A stretch of DNA of 64,000 nt from Chthonomonadaceae bacterium (GCA_025352825.1 JANXSG010000239.1:1-64000); one strand, 5' to 3'. Shown: positions 9,994 to 20,958, counted from the first letter of the stretch. Notes: generated by a model from the letters alone, not told the origin. Numbers and translations are program-made.

Positions 9994-10788
9994 ATGCAAA
10001 CTTCACGCCCTGTAATCCGTGATAACACCACTCATTTTGCTAACCCACCCATGCCTCATTTCAGTACTACTGTATTTGAAGGCCCACTTGACCTGCTCTT
10101 GCAGTTAATTCGGGCAAACGAAGTAGATATTACCGATATTCCGATAGCGGAAATTACCACACAATACCTCTCAGCTATGGAACTTATGGAGGCACTCGAT
10201 CTCACGGTTGCCGGTGAGTATCTGGTGATAGCCGCAACACTTATTGAAATCAAGTCCAGGATGCTGCTGCCACAGATTCCATCCACAGGTGATGAGGATT
10301 CGGAAGACCCGCGTGCAGAGTTGGTAGCTCGGCTGCTGGAATATCAGCAGTACCAGGGTGTCGTCTTAACTATGCAGGGATGGGAAATGCAGAGGAGACA
10401 GATATTCTTTCGGGGAGCTCTGGAAAATTCTGACGACTATATTCTGCCAGTGCCAGAAGGTGAAGCTCATGTCAGTCAGCTCTATCAAGCACTCACTCGC
10501 CTATTGGCGGAAGCGGGCATGAATGAAGCTGCAATCACTACGATAACACCTCGCCGAAGGTTGAGCCTTCGACTCACGATGGCAGGCTTGACCCGTAAAA
10601 TTGTTAACTTCCCCGAAGGAATCGCATTTGACTCTCTGTTTAATTTGCCATGCCCGCGATACGAGATCGTTCTAATATTTCTTGCGCTTCTGGAACTGCT
10701 GAGATATGAAAAGGTGCGGTTTGAACAAAAGAACTTGCATGAAGTGATCATGCTATATCCAGTTGCGGCACGGGAGAAATTAGTATGA
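9994..10788 (+). CDS. scpA: Segregation and condensation protein A
   Basis: 'FEGPLDLLLQLIRANEVDITDIPIAEITTQYLSAM...AGEYLVIAATLIEIKSRMLLP'. ORF-track start 9829 precedes the predicted promoter, so start is likely 9994 or 10051. Confidence 0.93.
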   Translation: MQTSRPVIRDNTTHFANPPMPHFSTTVFEGPLDLLLQLIRANEVDITDIPIAEITTQYLSAMELMEALDLTVAGEYLVIAATLIEIKSRMLLPQIPSTGDEDSEDPRAELVARLLEYQQYQGVVLTMQGWEMQRRQIFFRGALENSDDYILPVPEGEAHVSQLYQALTRLLAEAGMNEAAITTITPRRRLSLRLTMAGLTRKIVNFPEGIAFDSLFNLPCPRYEIVLIFLALLELLRYEKVRFEQKNLHEVIMLYPVAAREKLV

Positions 10789-11369
10789 ACTGCACTCTAG
10801 AATCCCCACTGGAAAGTCTTCTATTCGTTGCAGGGGAACCTGTTACGATAGCCGATCTTGCACGTGCCCTCGAACGTCATGAAGCAGAAGTCGAACAAGC
10901 TCTCAGAAGTCTCCAAATCAGCCTTACGGAAAGACAGAGTGGTCTGCAGCTGCTTCGGATTGCAGGCGGCTGGCAGCTCGCCACTCGCCCAGAGCACGCT
11001 GAAATCATCGGGAAACTTCTTACTCGTGGTGGAAACAGACTCTCCCGGGCTGCCATGGAAACACTCTCCATTATTGCCTACCGACAGCCAATTACTGCAC
11101 CAGAGATAGAAGCTGTGCGAGGAGTCTCCGTATCTGGGGTGCTCAAAACATTACAGGACCGACGACTAATCAAAGAGGCTGGGAAAAAAAATACGGTTGG
11201 ACGACCAATACAGTATGTCACCACATCTGATTTCCTGCACTACTTTGGAATCGCCGATCTCAGCCAACTCCCAGTCATAGATAGCGACACCCCTCCACCT
11301 GAGCCAATCCCTGCAGATCTCATTGCGAACGGAACGTTCCACATCAGCCAAATCTTAACCAATAACTAA
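10785..11369 (+). CDS. scpB: Segregation and condensation protein B
   Basis: 'LESLLFVAGEPVTIADLARAL...LSRAAMETLSIIAYRQPITAPEIEAVRGVSVSGVLKTLQDRRLIKEAGKKNTVGRPIQYVTTSDFLHYFG'; overlaps scpA by 4 nt. Confidence 0.95.
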   Translation: MNCTLESPLESLLFVAGEPVTIADLARALERHEAEVEQALRSLQISLTERQSGLQLLRIAGGWQLATRPEHAEIIGKLLTRGGNRLSRAAMETLSIIAYRQPITAPEIEAVRGVSVSGVLKTLQDRRLIKEAGKKNTVGRPIQYVTTSDFLHYFGIADLSQLPVIDSDTPPPEPIPADLIANGTFHISQILTNN

Positions 11370-11495
11370 ACGCTGCCGGAAAGAGTATTAAATCACTGCG
11401 ATATGACGGCCGACTTCACATCTTGGCTGCAAGAGAGGTATTATTGGTCGTTGTGTGTTTCATTGTATGATGGGCAATATCCCGATTATTTAGAT

Positions 11496-13139
11496 ATGGG
11501 GACGATTGTGAACGGAATTATTTCTGAATCAACTCCTACAAATACAACCTACGCAGTTCGGATGGCTGGCATATCAAAACAGTATCCGGGAATACTGGCA
11601 AACGATAACGTTAACCTGAATATCATAAAAGGCACACTACACGCAGTTATTGGAGAAAACGGAGCAGGTAAATCCACGCTTTTAGGGATTCTATATGGTA
11701 GTACACTAGCTAATTCGGGGACTATTACGATCAACGAAGTGGATGTGACACACCAGCTTAGATCTCCTGCGGATGCAATTGAGTTTGGAATAGGTATGGT
11801 CAGCCAGCACTATTCTCTAATTCCGGCTCTGAGTGTATTGGAAAATTGTATTCTTGGTGCGGAACCTACTTTTGCTTCCTGCTGGATCGACCGTAAAAAA
11901 GCAGCCATAAAGATAAATCGTCTTGTTGATCAGTTGGGGCTCTCGAACATCAATCTAGATGCCCTTGCCAGATCGCTCTCCATTCCTCTTCAGCAAAAAG
12001 TTGAGATTCTCAAGTCTCTGTATCGAGGAGCAGATATCCTTCTTCTAGATGAGCCTACTGCAGCGCTGGCTCCTTCAGAATCCACAGCTCTTTTCAAGCT
12101 GCTTCAGCAGCTCGTTTCGATGGGGACCACTGTAGTTTACATAACTCACAAGCTGAAGGAAGTTATGTCTTACAGCGAATCTATAACCGTCTTAAGAAGT
12201 GGGAAAAGTGTTGCCCAGTTACGAACAGAGAATGCCACAGAAGAAGAACTTCTGAGCCATATGATGGGGAAGCGAATCCAAAAAAATGTCGCAGCGCTTA
12301 ACCGAATCGATACTATGGGCATCAAAGAACATGCAGAAAATTCCGAGATCCCAGCACCCAGGATGCTGCTGCAACTGAATAAAATTACCGCTTTAAATAG
12401 CAGAAGGGCGCTTGCACTTCGTGGAGTGAGTTTAAATATACACAAGGGTGAAATTGTTGGGGTAGCTGGAGTGGAGGGGAGCGGACAGAGAGAACTGGCA
12501 GAGGCTTTAGTCGGGGTAAGTACCATTGAAGAAGGAGAAATTATATTCGAACAAATCGACATTTCCAGATGCTCGATACAAGAACGCCATAGGAGAGGAA
12601 TCGCTTATATTCCGGAGGATCGAAATCGCGCCGGTCTGATTCCATCTCTATCCGTCGCTGATAACTATCTTCTAGGTTCACAGAGAGATAGTAAATGGGG
12701 AGGCGGCATGTTTCTTAACTCTTCGGAAATTATGTCCTTGGCAGAACGGATGATCTCGGCCTGCGATATTCGAACGGGTCATGGTGGAGCTAAAATGCAA
12801 GCAGGATCGCTTTCTGGTGGTAATCAGCAAAAACTATTGGTAGCCAGAGCTCTCAAAGACTCGCCGCAACTAGTGATCGCCTGCCAACCAACGAGAGGAT
12901 TGGATAGGGAAGCAGCAAAACTGATATATAAAATAATTAGTGAGGCTGTCTCGCGAGGTATGTCTGTAATTCTGTTCTCTTCCGACATTGATGAGCTTTT
13001 CGAGATTTCTGATCGCATTCTTGTTATGTTCAACCAGCGAATCGCAGGCGAAGTCGCAAGAGATAATTTTGCAATTGAGACTATAGGAGCGCTTATGACC
13101 GGCACTTCTATCCAAATAGAAAATGTGACACCTGCTTGA
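11496..13139 (+). CDS. ABC transporter ATP-binding protein, duplicated ATPase domains (nucleoside/BMP-type importer family)
   Basis: Walker A 'GENGAGKSTLLGILYG' and 'GVEGSGQRELAEALVG'; signature 'LSGGNQQKLLVARAL'; 'ILLLDEPTAALAP'. Start uncertain (ORF opens at 11403). Confidence 0.93.
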   Translation: MGTIVNGIISESTPTNTTYAVRMAGISKQYPGILANDNVNLNIIKGTLHAVIGENGAGKSTLLGILYGSTLANSGTITINEVDVTHQLRSPADAIEFGIGMVSQHYSLIPALSVLENCILGAEPTFASCWIDRKKAAIKINRLVDQLGLSNINLDALARSLSIPLQQKVEILKSLYRGADILLLDEPTAALAPSESTALFKLLQQLVSMGTTVVYITHKLKEVMSYSESITVLRSGKSVAQLRTENATEEELLSHMMGKRIQKNVAALNRIDTMGIKEHAENSEIPAPRMLLQLNKITALNSRRALALRGVSLNIHKGEIVGVAGVEGSGQRELAEALVGVSTIEEGEIIFEQIDISRCSIQERHRRGIAYIPEDRNRAGLIPSLSVADNYLLGSQRDSKWGGGMFLNSSEIMSLAERMISACDIRTGHGGAKMQAGSLSGGNQQKLLVARALKDSPQLVIACQPTRGLDREAAKLIYKIISEAVSRGMSVILFSSDIDELFEISDRILVMFNQRIAGEVARDNFAIETIGALMTGTSIQIENVTPA

Positions 13140-14278
13140 ATCCTGTTTTCTCATTTTTATTCCAGCGCCTGCGGCCAATTCTAAGTATCCTTGTTGGCCT
13201 GGCTATTGCGGGAATCATCATGTCGGCATCAGGTTATCGTGCTGGGGAAGCATTGAGCGCATTAGGATCTGCAGCCACGGGCCTATATAAGGGTTCTATC
13301 CGTGGAGAACATGATTGGACTATATCTGGCACTACTCATCTTAATGTCTTTCTCGTAGCACAATCACTATCAAGAATAACCCCTTTGATTCTTACTGGTC
13401 TTTCGGTAGCGATAGGGCTGCGAGCAGGAATGTTCAATATCGGCTGCCAGGGCCAGATGACTATGGGAGCTCTAGCAGCCGCATATGTAGGTCAGTTCGG
13501 AATTCGTGATGCTGCTACCGGTTTGGGATCGCTTCCCGCAGTGCTTCATGTTCCAGTCACACTCCTCTCGGCTGTTCTCGCAGGCGGTGCTTGGGCCGCG
13601 GTCGCTGCTTGGTTAAAAACTAAACGCGGAGTTCATGAAGTACTTTCGACCATCATGTTGAACTACATCGCAAGCAATCTGGTGATCTATCTTATCACGC
13701 ATAACCTTAAAGATCCTCACAGCATGGCAGCGCAAACTTCCATGATGGCATCAAGTTCATGGCTTACTCCCCTAGTGCCAGGCGCAAATTTAAGTATTGG
13801 CCTATTCATTGCTCTGTGTGCTGCTTTACTCATTGCTATCATTATGAAACGGTCAGCGCTTGGATTTGAGATTCGTGCTGTGGGTCAAGGCGCTGAAGCC
13901 GCCCGCACCGCAGGAATGCCTGTCGAAAGAACTATTTTGCTCACTATGCTTATCTCTGGAGCTCTCTCTGGGCTGGCAGGGTCTATCGAAGTCATGGCAA
14001 TCCATCACAGATGTCTGCAGGGGGTAGCTGGCACCTATGGTTTTGATGGAATTGCTGTGGCGCTATTGGGAGGATTACAGGCTGGCGGAGCAGCCTTGAG
14101 TGCAGTTTTTTTCGGAGCGCTCTCAAATGGATCAGCATATATGCAGCTGCAGACAGACGTTCCTGATTCGATCGCAATTATTGTACAAGCTGTTGTCATA
14201 ATTTGTATAGGTATCAGGCAGTTTCCATCAATCAAACTCAATATCAGGAAGGATGCTGTTCGTGATATCTCCTCCTGA
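13136..14278 (+). CDS. ABC transporter permease (branched-chain/nucleoside type)
   Basis: Hydrophobic; 'GLRAGMFNIGCQGQMTMGALAAAYVG', 'GFEIRAVGQGAEAARTAGMPVERTILLTMLISGALSGLAGSIEV'; TTG start overlapping the ATPase stop. Confidence 0.92.
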   Translation: MNPVFSFLFQRLRPILSILVGLAIAGIIMSASGYRAGEALSALGSAATGLYKGSIRGEHDWTISGTTHLNVFLVAQSLSRITPLILTGLSVAIGLRAGMFNIGCQGQMTMGALAAAYVGQFGIRDAATGLGSLPAVLHVPVTLLSAVLAGGAWAAVAAWLKTKRGVHEVLSTIMLNYIASNLVIYLITHNLKDPHSMAAQTSMMASSSWLTPLVPGANLSIGLFIALCAALLIAIIMKRSALGFEIRAVGQGAEAARTAGMPVERTILLTMLISGALSGLAGSIEVMAIHHRCLQGVAGTYGFDGIAVALLGGLQAGGAALSAVFFGALSNGSAYMQLQTDVPDSIAIIVQAVVIICIGIRQFPSIKLNIRKDAVRDISS

Positions 14279-15155
14279 AGGAAACCATTTTTGGCTGTCC
14301 GCAATCTTCTGGGCAACTCTCTATAGTGCTACACCTTTGATTCTTGCTGCGATGGGAGGTGTACTCTGTGAACGTTCAGGAGTAGTGAATATTGCACTGG
14401 AAGGCATGATCATTTCAGGCGCATTTATAGGAGCCTGGGCAGGCGCAGTCAACGGATTCATCGGCCTCTCCGCAGCAATCACGATAGGGCTTCTGCTGGG
14501 AATATTCCACGCGTTCCTCACACAGAAAACAAGAATGGATCATGTGGTATCTGGCCTCGGAATAAACCTGCTTGCTGCTGGCGCCACTCATTTTCTGGCA
14601 CTACGGGTTTTTCCAGTTCAGGGTGTAAAGTTAATTGGCCTTCCACCGGCACTCTTTCTGGGCATAGCACTCATTCTGCCTCCCTTCATTTATGTGCTGC
14701 TGAAATATACAAAATTTGGGTTGCAGCTGCGTGCTGCTGGAGAAAATCCAGAGAGTGCTCGTATGGCTGGCATCTCAATTCTCCGCTCCAGGTTTGCGGC
14801 CGTAGCTCTCTCTGGAGCATTCGCTGCGATGGCCGGAGCCTACCTCTCCCTGGCAGACGCCCGTACATTTACTTCAAACATGTCGGCGGGGAAAGGATAT
14901 ATTGCGCTTGCAGCGGTGATTTTTGGAAAATGGAATCCGCTGGGAGCAATGCTGGGCGCGCTCTTCTTTGGTTTTTTCTATGCATTACAGACTCAGCTGC
15001 AGATCAGCGCTGTGCATCTCGTCTGGCTGGGCATCGAGTGGAATAGCCCGGCAATCCTAGACTCTCTTCCCTATTTGATGACCCTGGCTGCCCTTGTGTC
15101 GGTGGTTGGTCGTGCTGTACCACCAGCCGCACTTGGTCTTGATTTAGAAAATTAG
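14253..15155 (+). CDS. ABC transporter permease (branched-chain/nucleoside type)
   Basis: 'MGGVLCERSGVVNIALEGMIISGAFIGAW', 'FGLQLRAAGENPESARMAGISILRSRFAAVALSGAFAAMAGAYLSL'. Confidence 0.92.
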   Translation: MLFVISPPEGNHFWLSAIFWATLYSATPLILAAMGGVLCERSGVVNIALEGMIISGAFIGAWAGAVNGFIGLSAAITIGLLLGIFHAFLTQKTRMDHVVSGLGINLLAAGATHFLALRVFPVQGVKLIGLPPALFLGIALILPPFIYVLLKYTKFGLQLRAAGENPESARMAGISILRSRFAAVALSGAFAAMAGAYLSLADARTFTSNMSAGKGYIALAAVIFGKWNPLGAMLGALFFGFFYALQTQLQISAVHLVWLGIEWNSPAILDSLPYLMTLAALVSVVGRAVPPAALGLDLEN

Positions 15156-15162
15156 TTAGGAC

Positions 15163-15684
15163 ATGATATTGATTATTCTCGGAATCGATCCCGGAACAGC
15201 AACTACGGGTTTTGGGGTTATTGAAAAAAGTGGGCAAAAGTTACGGCATCTTGCACATGGAACTATTACCACGCCCAAAACAGCCGGTATGCCTGCACGA
15301 CTACTTACTATCTACACAGAATTAAACAATCTTATCGATCTGCATCATCCAGAAGTCATTGCTACAGAGCATCTCTTTTTCTCTAAAAATGTCACTACGG
15401 GCATGCTGGTGAGCCGAACAGTAGGTGTCATCCTGCTCATAGCCGCTCAGCGGAATATTCCATGGATTGAATATCGCCCTGCAGAAGTAAAAATGGCAGT
15501 CGTAGGATATGGCGCGGCCGAGAAAAAACAGGTTCAGTTCATGGTAAAGCAGATACTTTCCCTCACCACAGTTCCAAAATCCGACGACGCTGCTGATGCT
15601 CTCGCATTAGCAATATGTCACGCACATTCCTCCAGACAAGATGAATTGGTATTATCCCGTCGATCTCCCAGCATATGCACCTAA
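15163..15684 (+). CDS. ruvC: Crossover junction endodeoxyribonuclease RuvC
   Basis: 'ILGIDPGTATTGFGVIE', 'PEVIATEHLFFSKNVTTGMLVSRTVGVILL', 'DDAADALALAICHAH'. Confidence 0.95.
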   Translation: MILIILGIDPGTATTGFGVIEKSGQKLRHLAHGTITTPKTAGMPARLLTIYTELNNLIDLHHPEVIATEHLFFSKNVTTGMLVSRTVGVILLIAAQRNIPWIEYRPAEVKMAVVGYGAAEKKQVQFMVKQILSLTTVPKSDDAADALALAICHAHSSRQDELVLSRRSPSICT

Positions 15685-15733
15685 TCATTTCTGCATTATT
15701 ATCCAAAATATAGTTAATCCATACAGTATCGGA

Positions 15734-16762
15734 ATGCACCAAACCAAGGATACGAAGATCAGACATCTATTGCTGGTAACTATTTGCTTGTCTATAATGT
15801 TGGTAGATCCCACCACTTTATCACAAGTGGCTGCTCGTTCAGGGAAACTGCGGGTGATTGTGATCAAATCACGAGATAATCCATTCTATAATCCAACAGT
15901 TTTAGGAATTACAAATGGATTAAAAACTCGCGGATATCGATCTGGCGATAAAATAGATCTCATCATCTTTTCGATGACTGGTAAATCAGAGGAAGACCAT
16001 ACCCTGATTTCGGAGGCAATATCCAAAAAGCCCGATCTTATGATTACTCTAGGTACAGATGCCTCTCGACTTGTGTCCGCACAAAAATCAGCTATCCCCA
16101 CTCTGTTCAGCATGATTTTGGATCCTGTCAGTCTTGGCCTGGTAAAATCATTAGATGCCCCGGGAGGTTCGTTTACCGGCACTACTCTGCTTGTAAGCCC
16201 TGGTAAACAGTTCGATGCGCTTCTTCAGGCAGCTCCCAAAGTACGGTCGATAGGAGTGTTGTACACGGCTAAAGACTCCACATCGCTGGCATTTTTAGCA
16301 GAAGCGGCACACGACGCAAAATCGTTAAATTTGGTCATAAACTCCATCCCAGTAGATTCCGCACAATCCTCAATAGATGCCCTTAATGCCTATAAAGAAC
16401 ATCTCGATGCACTCTGGTTTATACCCGATCCCGCCTCGACAAGTGCGAAAGCTCTCGCAGAATCTCTAGAATATGCCGATAGTCATCATCTGCCTATATT
16501 AGGCGCTTCTGGAGGTACGGTAAAAGCCGGTGCGCTCGTGGCGCTTTCCGCAGCGCTTGAAGACCTGGGAGATATCACCTCGGAAATGGCTTCATTCATT
16601 CTTGCTGGCGCAGATACACCAGCCCAGATGCGTGTCCGTGGCCCGCGAAGAACGCTGCTATCAGTGAATCTCAGTGCAGCAAAACGACTAGGTATTACTA
16701 TTCCTGCCACTATGCTCCATCTCGCGGATGAAGTGATAGAGAACCAGAAAGAAGACAACTAG
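15734..16762 (+). CDS. ABC-type substrate-binding protein (ABC_sub_bind/TrpX-like)
   Basis: 'LITLGTDASRLVSAQKSAIPTLFSMILDPVSLGLVKSLDAPGGSFTGTT', 'LPILGASGGTVKAGALVALSAALEDLG'; N-terminal hydrophobic segment. Start placed at internal ATG 15734 to avoid the ruvC 3' end. Confidence 0.8.
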   Translation: MHQTKDTKIRHLLLVTICLSIMLVDPTTLSQVAARSGKLRVIVIKSRDNPFYNPTVLGITNGLKTRGYRSGDKIDLIIFSMTGKSEEDHTLISEAISKKPDLMITLGTDASRLVSAQKSAIPTLFSMILDPVSLGLVKSLDAPGGSFTGTTLLVSPGKQFDALLQAAPKVRSIGVLYTAKDSTSLAFLAEAAHDAKSLNLVINSIPVDSAQSSIDALNAYKEHLDALWFIPDPASTSAKALAESLEYADSHHLPILGASGGTVKAGALVALSAALEDLGDITSEMASFILAGADTPAQMRVRGPRRTLLSVNLSAAKRLGITIPATMLHLADEVIENQKEDN

Positions 16763-16765
16763 GCG

Positions 16766-19216
16766 ATGAACATTTCGGTACAGAACAGTAAAATGGCCCG
16801 CCGTCTTGTCAGAGTGTTCGTATTTTTAGTTGCAGTGCCCCTTATTGTCACCGTCGTTACACTTGGGTTATTCGGCCAAGAACAGATTGTCTGGACAGTA
16901 AATACGATGGAAGAAAATAATGCTTCCGCTGTACTTCAGGCAAACACCGAGTTTCAGAAGCTCGGATCGAAAGCAGTGCATCAATCGAGCGAGCAGACGC
17001 AGCAAATCTCTATCGATGCTGTTAAGTCGGTCACAGATAAATTAGCAAAAATTCAGTCAGCATCTCTTGCAGCCACTGCCCGGGATTTCTCAGCGCTGAC
17101 AAAGTCTAGCTCCGACAGCTCAATGAATAAATCCCTATCGACTCAGAAAAATACGCTGAGTAGCGTTCGAGATGAGATGACCACCATCTTCGCGCAATCC
17201 TCTTCAAATGCCCAGAAACAGGCTGCCGGAAATATTGAGAAAGCGATGCTTTTACTTATCGATGCCCTCATGCGGCAGCGTGCAGAACAGCTTGCTCTCT
17301 CAGTAAATGATCATCTGGCAAATGCGGCTAGCGATCTTACTATCACTGCACAGATGCCTGATCTTCGAGATGGCAATATACAAGGTCAAAAAGCTATCCT
17401 CGATGCTCTCGTGCGCCGCTTCCCTCAAATGACCGAGGTATCTGTAATGGATAAACACGGCCGTGAAACAGCTATGTCTTCTTCGACACACGCTGTCACC
17501 TCTGCTGATCTTGGGCAGCATGCCGGCGATGACTTTTTTGTAACTGCAATGAATGGTAAAGAGTATATTGGCCTCGCAAACTCCAGCAAGCAAGAGACGG
17601 TTCCACGTATGATATTGGCAGTGCCGATTGAGCTCTATCGCGGTAAGGTGGTGGGGGTGCTCGCAGCATATCTCTCTCTGGATGAACTATGGGATCGTAT
17701 TAGAAATACACGAATCGGACAGCAGGGATTTGCATATGTGCTTGATGAACATGATAAGCCGCTGCTTAAGCCGAATAAAACTAGTGGTGATCTGCTGAAT
17801 AACTCGGCAACCGTGGAGAATTTGAAGTGGCGAGTGGTAGTAGCCATTCCAAGATCAGAAGCGGTTCTGCCAATTCTAGCTCTGAAAAACGATATAGCAG
17901 CAAATACACGTACCGCATTAAAAAGCATGAGCTCTAATTTAGAGTCAACTTCGCGTAAAGCATCCACTCACCTGCAGAAAGAAGCTGTTGACATCCGCAA
18001 TTCGACACAGATGAGTATGCAGGAGAGATCTCATGATGTTTTCAAACATCTGATGGATACAACAGCAAGTCAGACTCGTGCACGTGTGGCAAAAATGCAG
18101 ATCGATATCACCCACCAGACCAGAGAGACCCAGAAAAATAATGATCAGCTCATGGCAAAAGCGTCATCAGATGCAGCGGATGGTCTCACCTCCCGAATTC
18201 AGCCTCTCCTTAAAGAAGCTGTTTCGCGTGCGAATAGTCGAATTGGAATTGTGGCAATACTTATTCTTGCTGGATCGTGTGCTGTAAGCTGGCTGCTTGC
18301 CATGTTCACGGCAGGCCGTATCGTACGACCGGTTGTCCATCTTGCCAAAGTGACAGATGAATTCGCAAATGGCAATCTGGAAGTGAGGGTTGACGAAAGC
18401 GCGGATGATGAAATCGGTGACTTATCAAAGGCATTCAACTCCATGGCCGCCTCCCTGCAGCAGAGTCAACGTGAATTGACAGAAGCCGAAGGACAGCTGG
18501 TCCACTCGGCTAAACTAGCCTCTCTCGGAACACTTTCTGCAGGAGTAGCGCACGAACTCAATCAGCCTGTGGCCATCATTCGTGGTATTGCTCAGCAGCT
18601 CGCCGCAGAAGACGGATTATCAGAAGAGCTGCGATCTGATCTAGAGCTGATTGAAAAACAGACTGGCCGCATGGTAAAAATAATCCGCCACCTGCGCACT
18701 TTTAGCCGCGCTGGTGGAGCAGACCATACCCTCGTGGATATTAACCAGGTGGCGAAGGACTGTTTGATACTAATCGGAGAGCAGTTGAGGGCGCACAATA
18801 TAGAGATGGAGTTCATTTTGTGCGATAGCCTTCCCAGGGTTTTGGGTGATAGCAACGAACTGGAACAGGTATTTATCAACCTCATAACTAATGCTAGGGA
18901 CGCACTTGAAGATATTCCCAATGCCAAAATCACGGTTTCATCACAATTTGACGAATCGAACTACACCATTACTATTCGAGACAACGGAACTGGTATTCCA
19001 GAAAGTGTTATTTCTAAAATCTTCGACCCCTTCTTCACTACCAAGGAACCTGGCAAAGGTACCGGGCTTGGCCTCTCGATCAGCCACTCTATCATTCAAA
19101 AACATCATGGTGAACTCCGTGTCCATAACGATGGCGGTGCGGTATTCACTGTCACGCTTCCCATGGCCGTGGAGAAAGAACTGCCCGAAGTTGAGAAACT
19201 GCCGACAGCTGCCTGA
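16766..19216 (+). CDS. Membrane sensor histidine kinase (dCache-like sensor, coiled-coil segments, HAMP, HisKA, HATPase_c)
   Basis: N-terminal TM; Cache-like '[19 protein letters not shown]'; second TM then HAMP '[25 protein letters not shown]'; '[22 protein letters not shown]'; '[14 protein letters not shown]'. Confidence 0.92.
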   Translation: MNISVQNSKMARRLVRVFVFLVAVPLIVTVVTLGLFGQEQIVWTVNTMEENNASAVLQANTEFQKLGSKAVHQSSEQTQQISIDAVKSVTDKLAKIQSASLAATARDFSALTKSSSDSSMNKSLSTQKNTLSSVRDEMTTIFAQSSSNAQKQAAGNIEKAMLLLIDALMRQRAEQLALSVNDHLANAASDLTITAQMPDLRDGNIQGQKAILDALVRRFPQMTEVSVMDKHGRETAMSSSTHAVTSADLGQHAGDDFFVTAMNGKEYIGLANSSKQETVPRMILAVPIELYRGKVVGVLAAYLSLDELWDRIRNTRIGQQGFAYVLDEHDKPLLKPNKTSGDLLNNSATVENLKWRVVVAIPRSEAVLPILALKNDIAANTRTALKSMSSNLESTSRKASTHLQKEAVDIRNSTQMSMQERSHDVFKHLMDTTASQTRARVAKMQIDITHQTRETQKNNDQLMAKASSDAADGLTSRIQPLLKEAVSRANSRIGIVAILILAGSCAVSWLLAMFTAGRIVRPVVHLAKVTDEFANGNLEVRVDESADDEIGDLSKAFNSMAASLQQSQRELTEAEGQLVHSAKLASLGTLSAGVAHELNQPVAIIRGIAQQLAAEDGLSEELRSDLELIEKQTGRMVKIIRHLRTFSRAGGADHTLVDINQVAKDCLILIGEQLRAHNIEMEFILCDSLPRVLGDSNELEQVFINLITNARDALEDIPNAKITVSSQFDESNYTITIRDNGTGIPESVISKIFDPFFTTKEPGKGTGLGLSISHSIIQKHHGELRVHNDGGAVFTVTLPMAVEKELPEVEKLPTAA

Positions 19217-19398
19217 CGCAGCCAACTGTACGTTACTGTTTGACCCAGTCTCTTTTCGTAGATTACTTTTCCCGTCTTCTGTATTCTCCTGAGTATTTTT
19301 AGAATAAAACGTGGAATATCCAACTAGTTAAGACTTGGATTCCTATCGGTTTGCCTCGCACAGATTTTCAGGCGGCAAACCGATCATTGGAGAGATAA

Positions 19399-20958
19399 AT
19401 GGCAAAGGTGTTATTGGCTGATGATGAAGAAGCGCTGCGATTGATGATGGGGCGTCAGCTTCAGCGTGCCGGACATGAAGTGACACTCGCTGAAGATGGA
19501 CAGGTGGCAGCAGATCTTCTAGCACAGCACGAGTTCGATCTGGTTGTTTCAGATATGAAAATGCCTAGACTGGATGGAATGGGTCTGCTCGCCAAAGCAA
19601 AAGAACTCGCTCCTGATACAGAATTTATTATTTTAACCGGCCATGGCAATATGGAAAATGCCGTACTTGCTTTCAAGACCGGAAATGTATTCGACTATCT
19701 CCTCAAACCACTCGATGATATACATGAACTGGATGCCGTCGTAGGAAGGGCCGTAGAACGACGCTTCCTGCGACGTGAAAATATAAGGCTTGTTGGGGAG
19801 CTCGAAGTTCGTATATCCGAATTAGAAGAAACCAAATCTAAGCTCGCCAGACTTGCAGAATCGGATGGACTCACGGGGCTCTACAATCATCGTACCATTC
19901 ATTCTAAGCTAGAGTCAGCTCTGAAAGAAGGCGGGGATATGCAATTGAGCACGGTAATGCTCGATCTCAATGGCTTTAAACAACTCAATGATACTTACGG
20001 GCATCCCGTGGGCGATCAGGTGCTCAAACATGTTGCTATGTCACTTAAAATGAGCTGTGGTGATAATGCCGTTATAGGGCGTTGTGGAGGAGATGAGTTT
20101 CTGGTGGTGCTTCCAGATACCTCGTTGGAACAAGCAAATAGTATCTGCAGTAAAATAAAAGAATATCTCGCATCCAATCCATTCCGGAATCCCGAAGGAA
20201 CATTCATACCGCTCAGATTGTGTTTTGGAGTTGCCGATGCCGCGAGTGTGAACTGGATGCCTATCAATCTCATTGCAGCAGCCGACGCCGCTCTCTACGA
20301 GGGTAAACAAAATGGAGGAGATACTGTTTCTCTCCATATAATACGCGATACGGACGATGATCTGTCCACGGGAAAAATGACATTCGATGTCCTGGATGGA
20401 CTTGTTACAGCGATAGATCGTAAGGATCACTATACCAAAGCGCACTCGGAAGATGTTACTGGATACGCGCTCCAGCTAGCGCAGGCGATGGGGTGCTCTG
20501 ATGAGACATATAATGTGGTTCGCGTAGCTGGCCTGCTGCACGATGTCGGCAAAATTGGGATACCTACTTCTATTCTCAGCAAACCTGGCAAACTAACTCC
20601 AGAAGAGTACGAGGTGATGAAAAGCCATGTCACCCTCTCCGCATTAATTATTCATGGGCTTCCTCGCCTAGCTGATATTTTGGATGCAGTCTCCGCACAT
20701 CACGAAAGATGGGATGGCACAGGATATCCAAAAGGTCTGGCAGGCGAAGATATTCCACTTCTGGGCAGAGTAATGGCCATTGCTGATGCTTTCTCCGCAA
20801 TGACACTTGATAGGCCTTATCGAGCCGGACTATCCAGAGAAGTTGCCCTCGATGAAATCGAAAAAGGTAGGGGAACACAGTTCGATCCTACATTGGCGAA
20901 TACATTCATACTTACACTTCAAGAACTAGCCGATCAAAAACTGCCAAAAGCAGCGTGA
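19399..20958 (+). CDS. Response regulator REC-GGDEF-HD-GYP
   Basis: REC 'VLLADDEEALRLMM...VVSDMKMPRLDG'; GGDEF 'RCGGDEFLVVLPD'; HD 'AGLLHDVGKIGIP' and 'HHERWDGTGYPKGLAGEDIPLLGRVMAIADAFSAMT'. Confidence 0.95.
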   Translation: MAKVLLADDEEALRLMMGRQLQRAGHEVTLAEDGQVAADLLAQHEFDLVVSDMKMPRLDGMGLLAKAKELAPDTEFIILTGHGNMENAVLAFKTGNVFDYLLKPLDDIHELDAVVGRAVERRFLRRENIRLVGELEVRISELEETKSKLARLAESDGLTGLYNHRTIHSKLESALKEGGDMQLSTVMLDLNGFKQLNDTYGHPVGDQVLKHVAMSLKMSCGDNAVIGRCGGDEFLVVLPDTSLEQANSICSKIKEYLASNPFRNPEGTFIPLRLCFGVADAASVNWMPINLIAAADAALYEGKQNGGDTVSLHIIRDTDDDLSTGKMTFDVLDGLVTAIDRKDHYTKAHSEDVTGYALQLAQAMGCSDETYNVVRVAGLLHDVGKIGIPTSILSKPGKLTPEEYEVMKSHVTLSALIIHGLPRLADILDAVSAHHERWDGTGYPKGLAGEDIPLLGRVMAIADAFSAMTLDRPYRAGLSREVALDEIEKGRGTQFDPTLANTFILTLQELADQKLPKAA

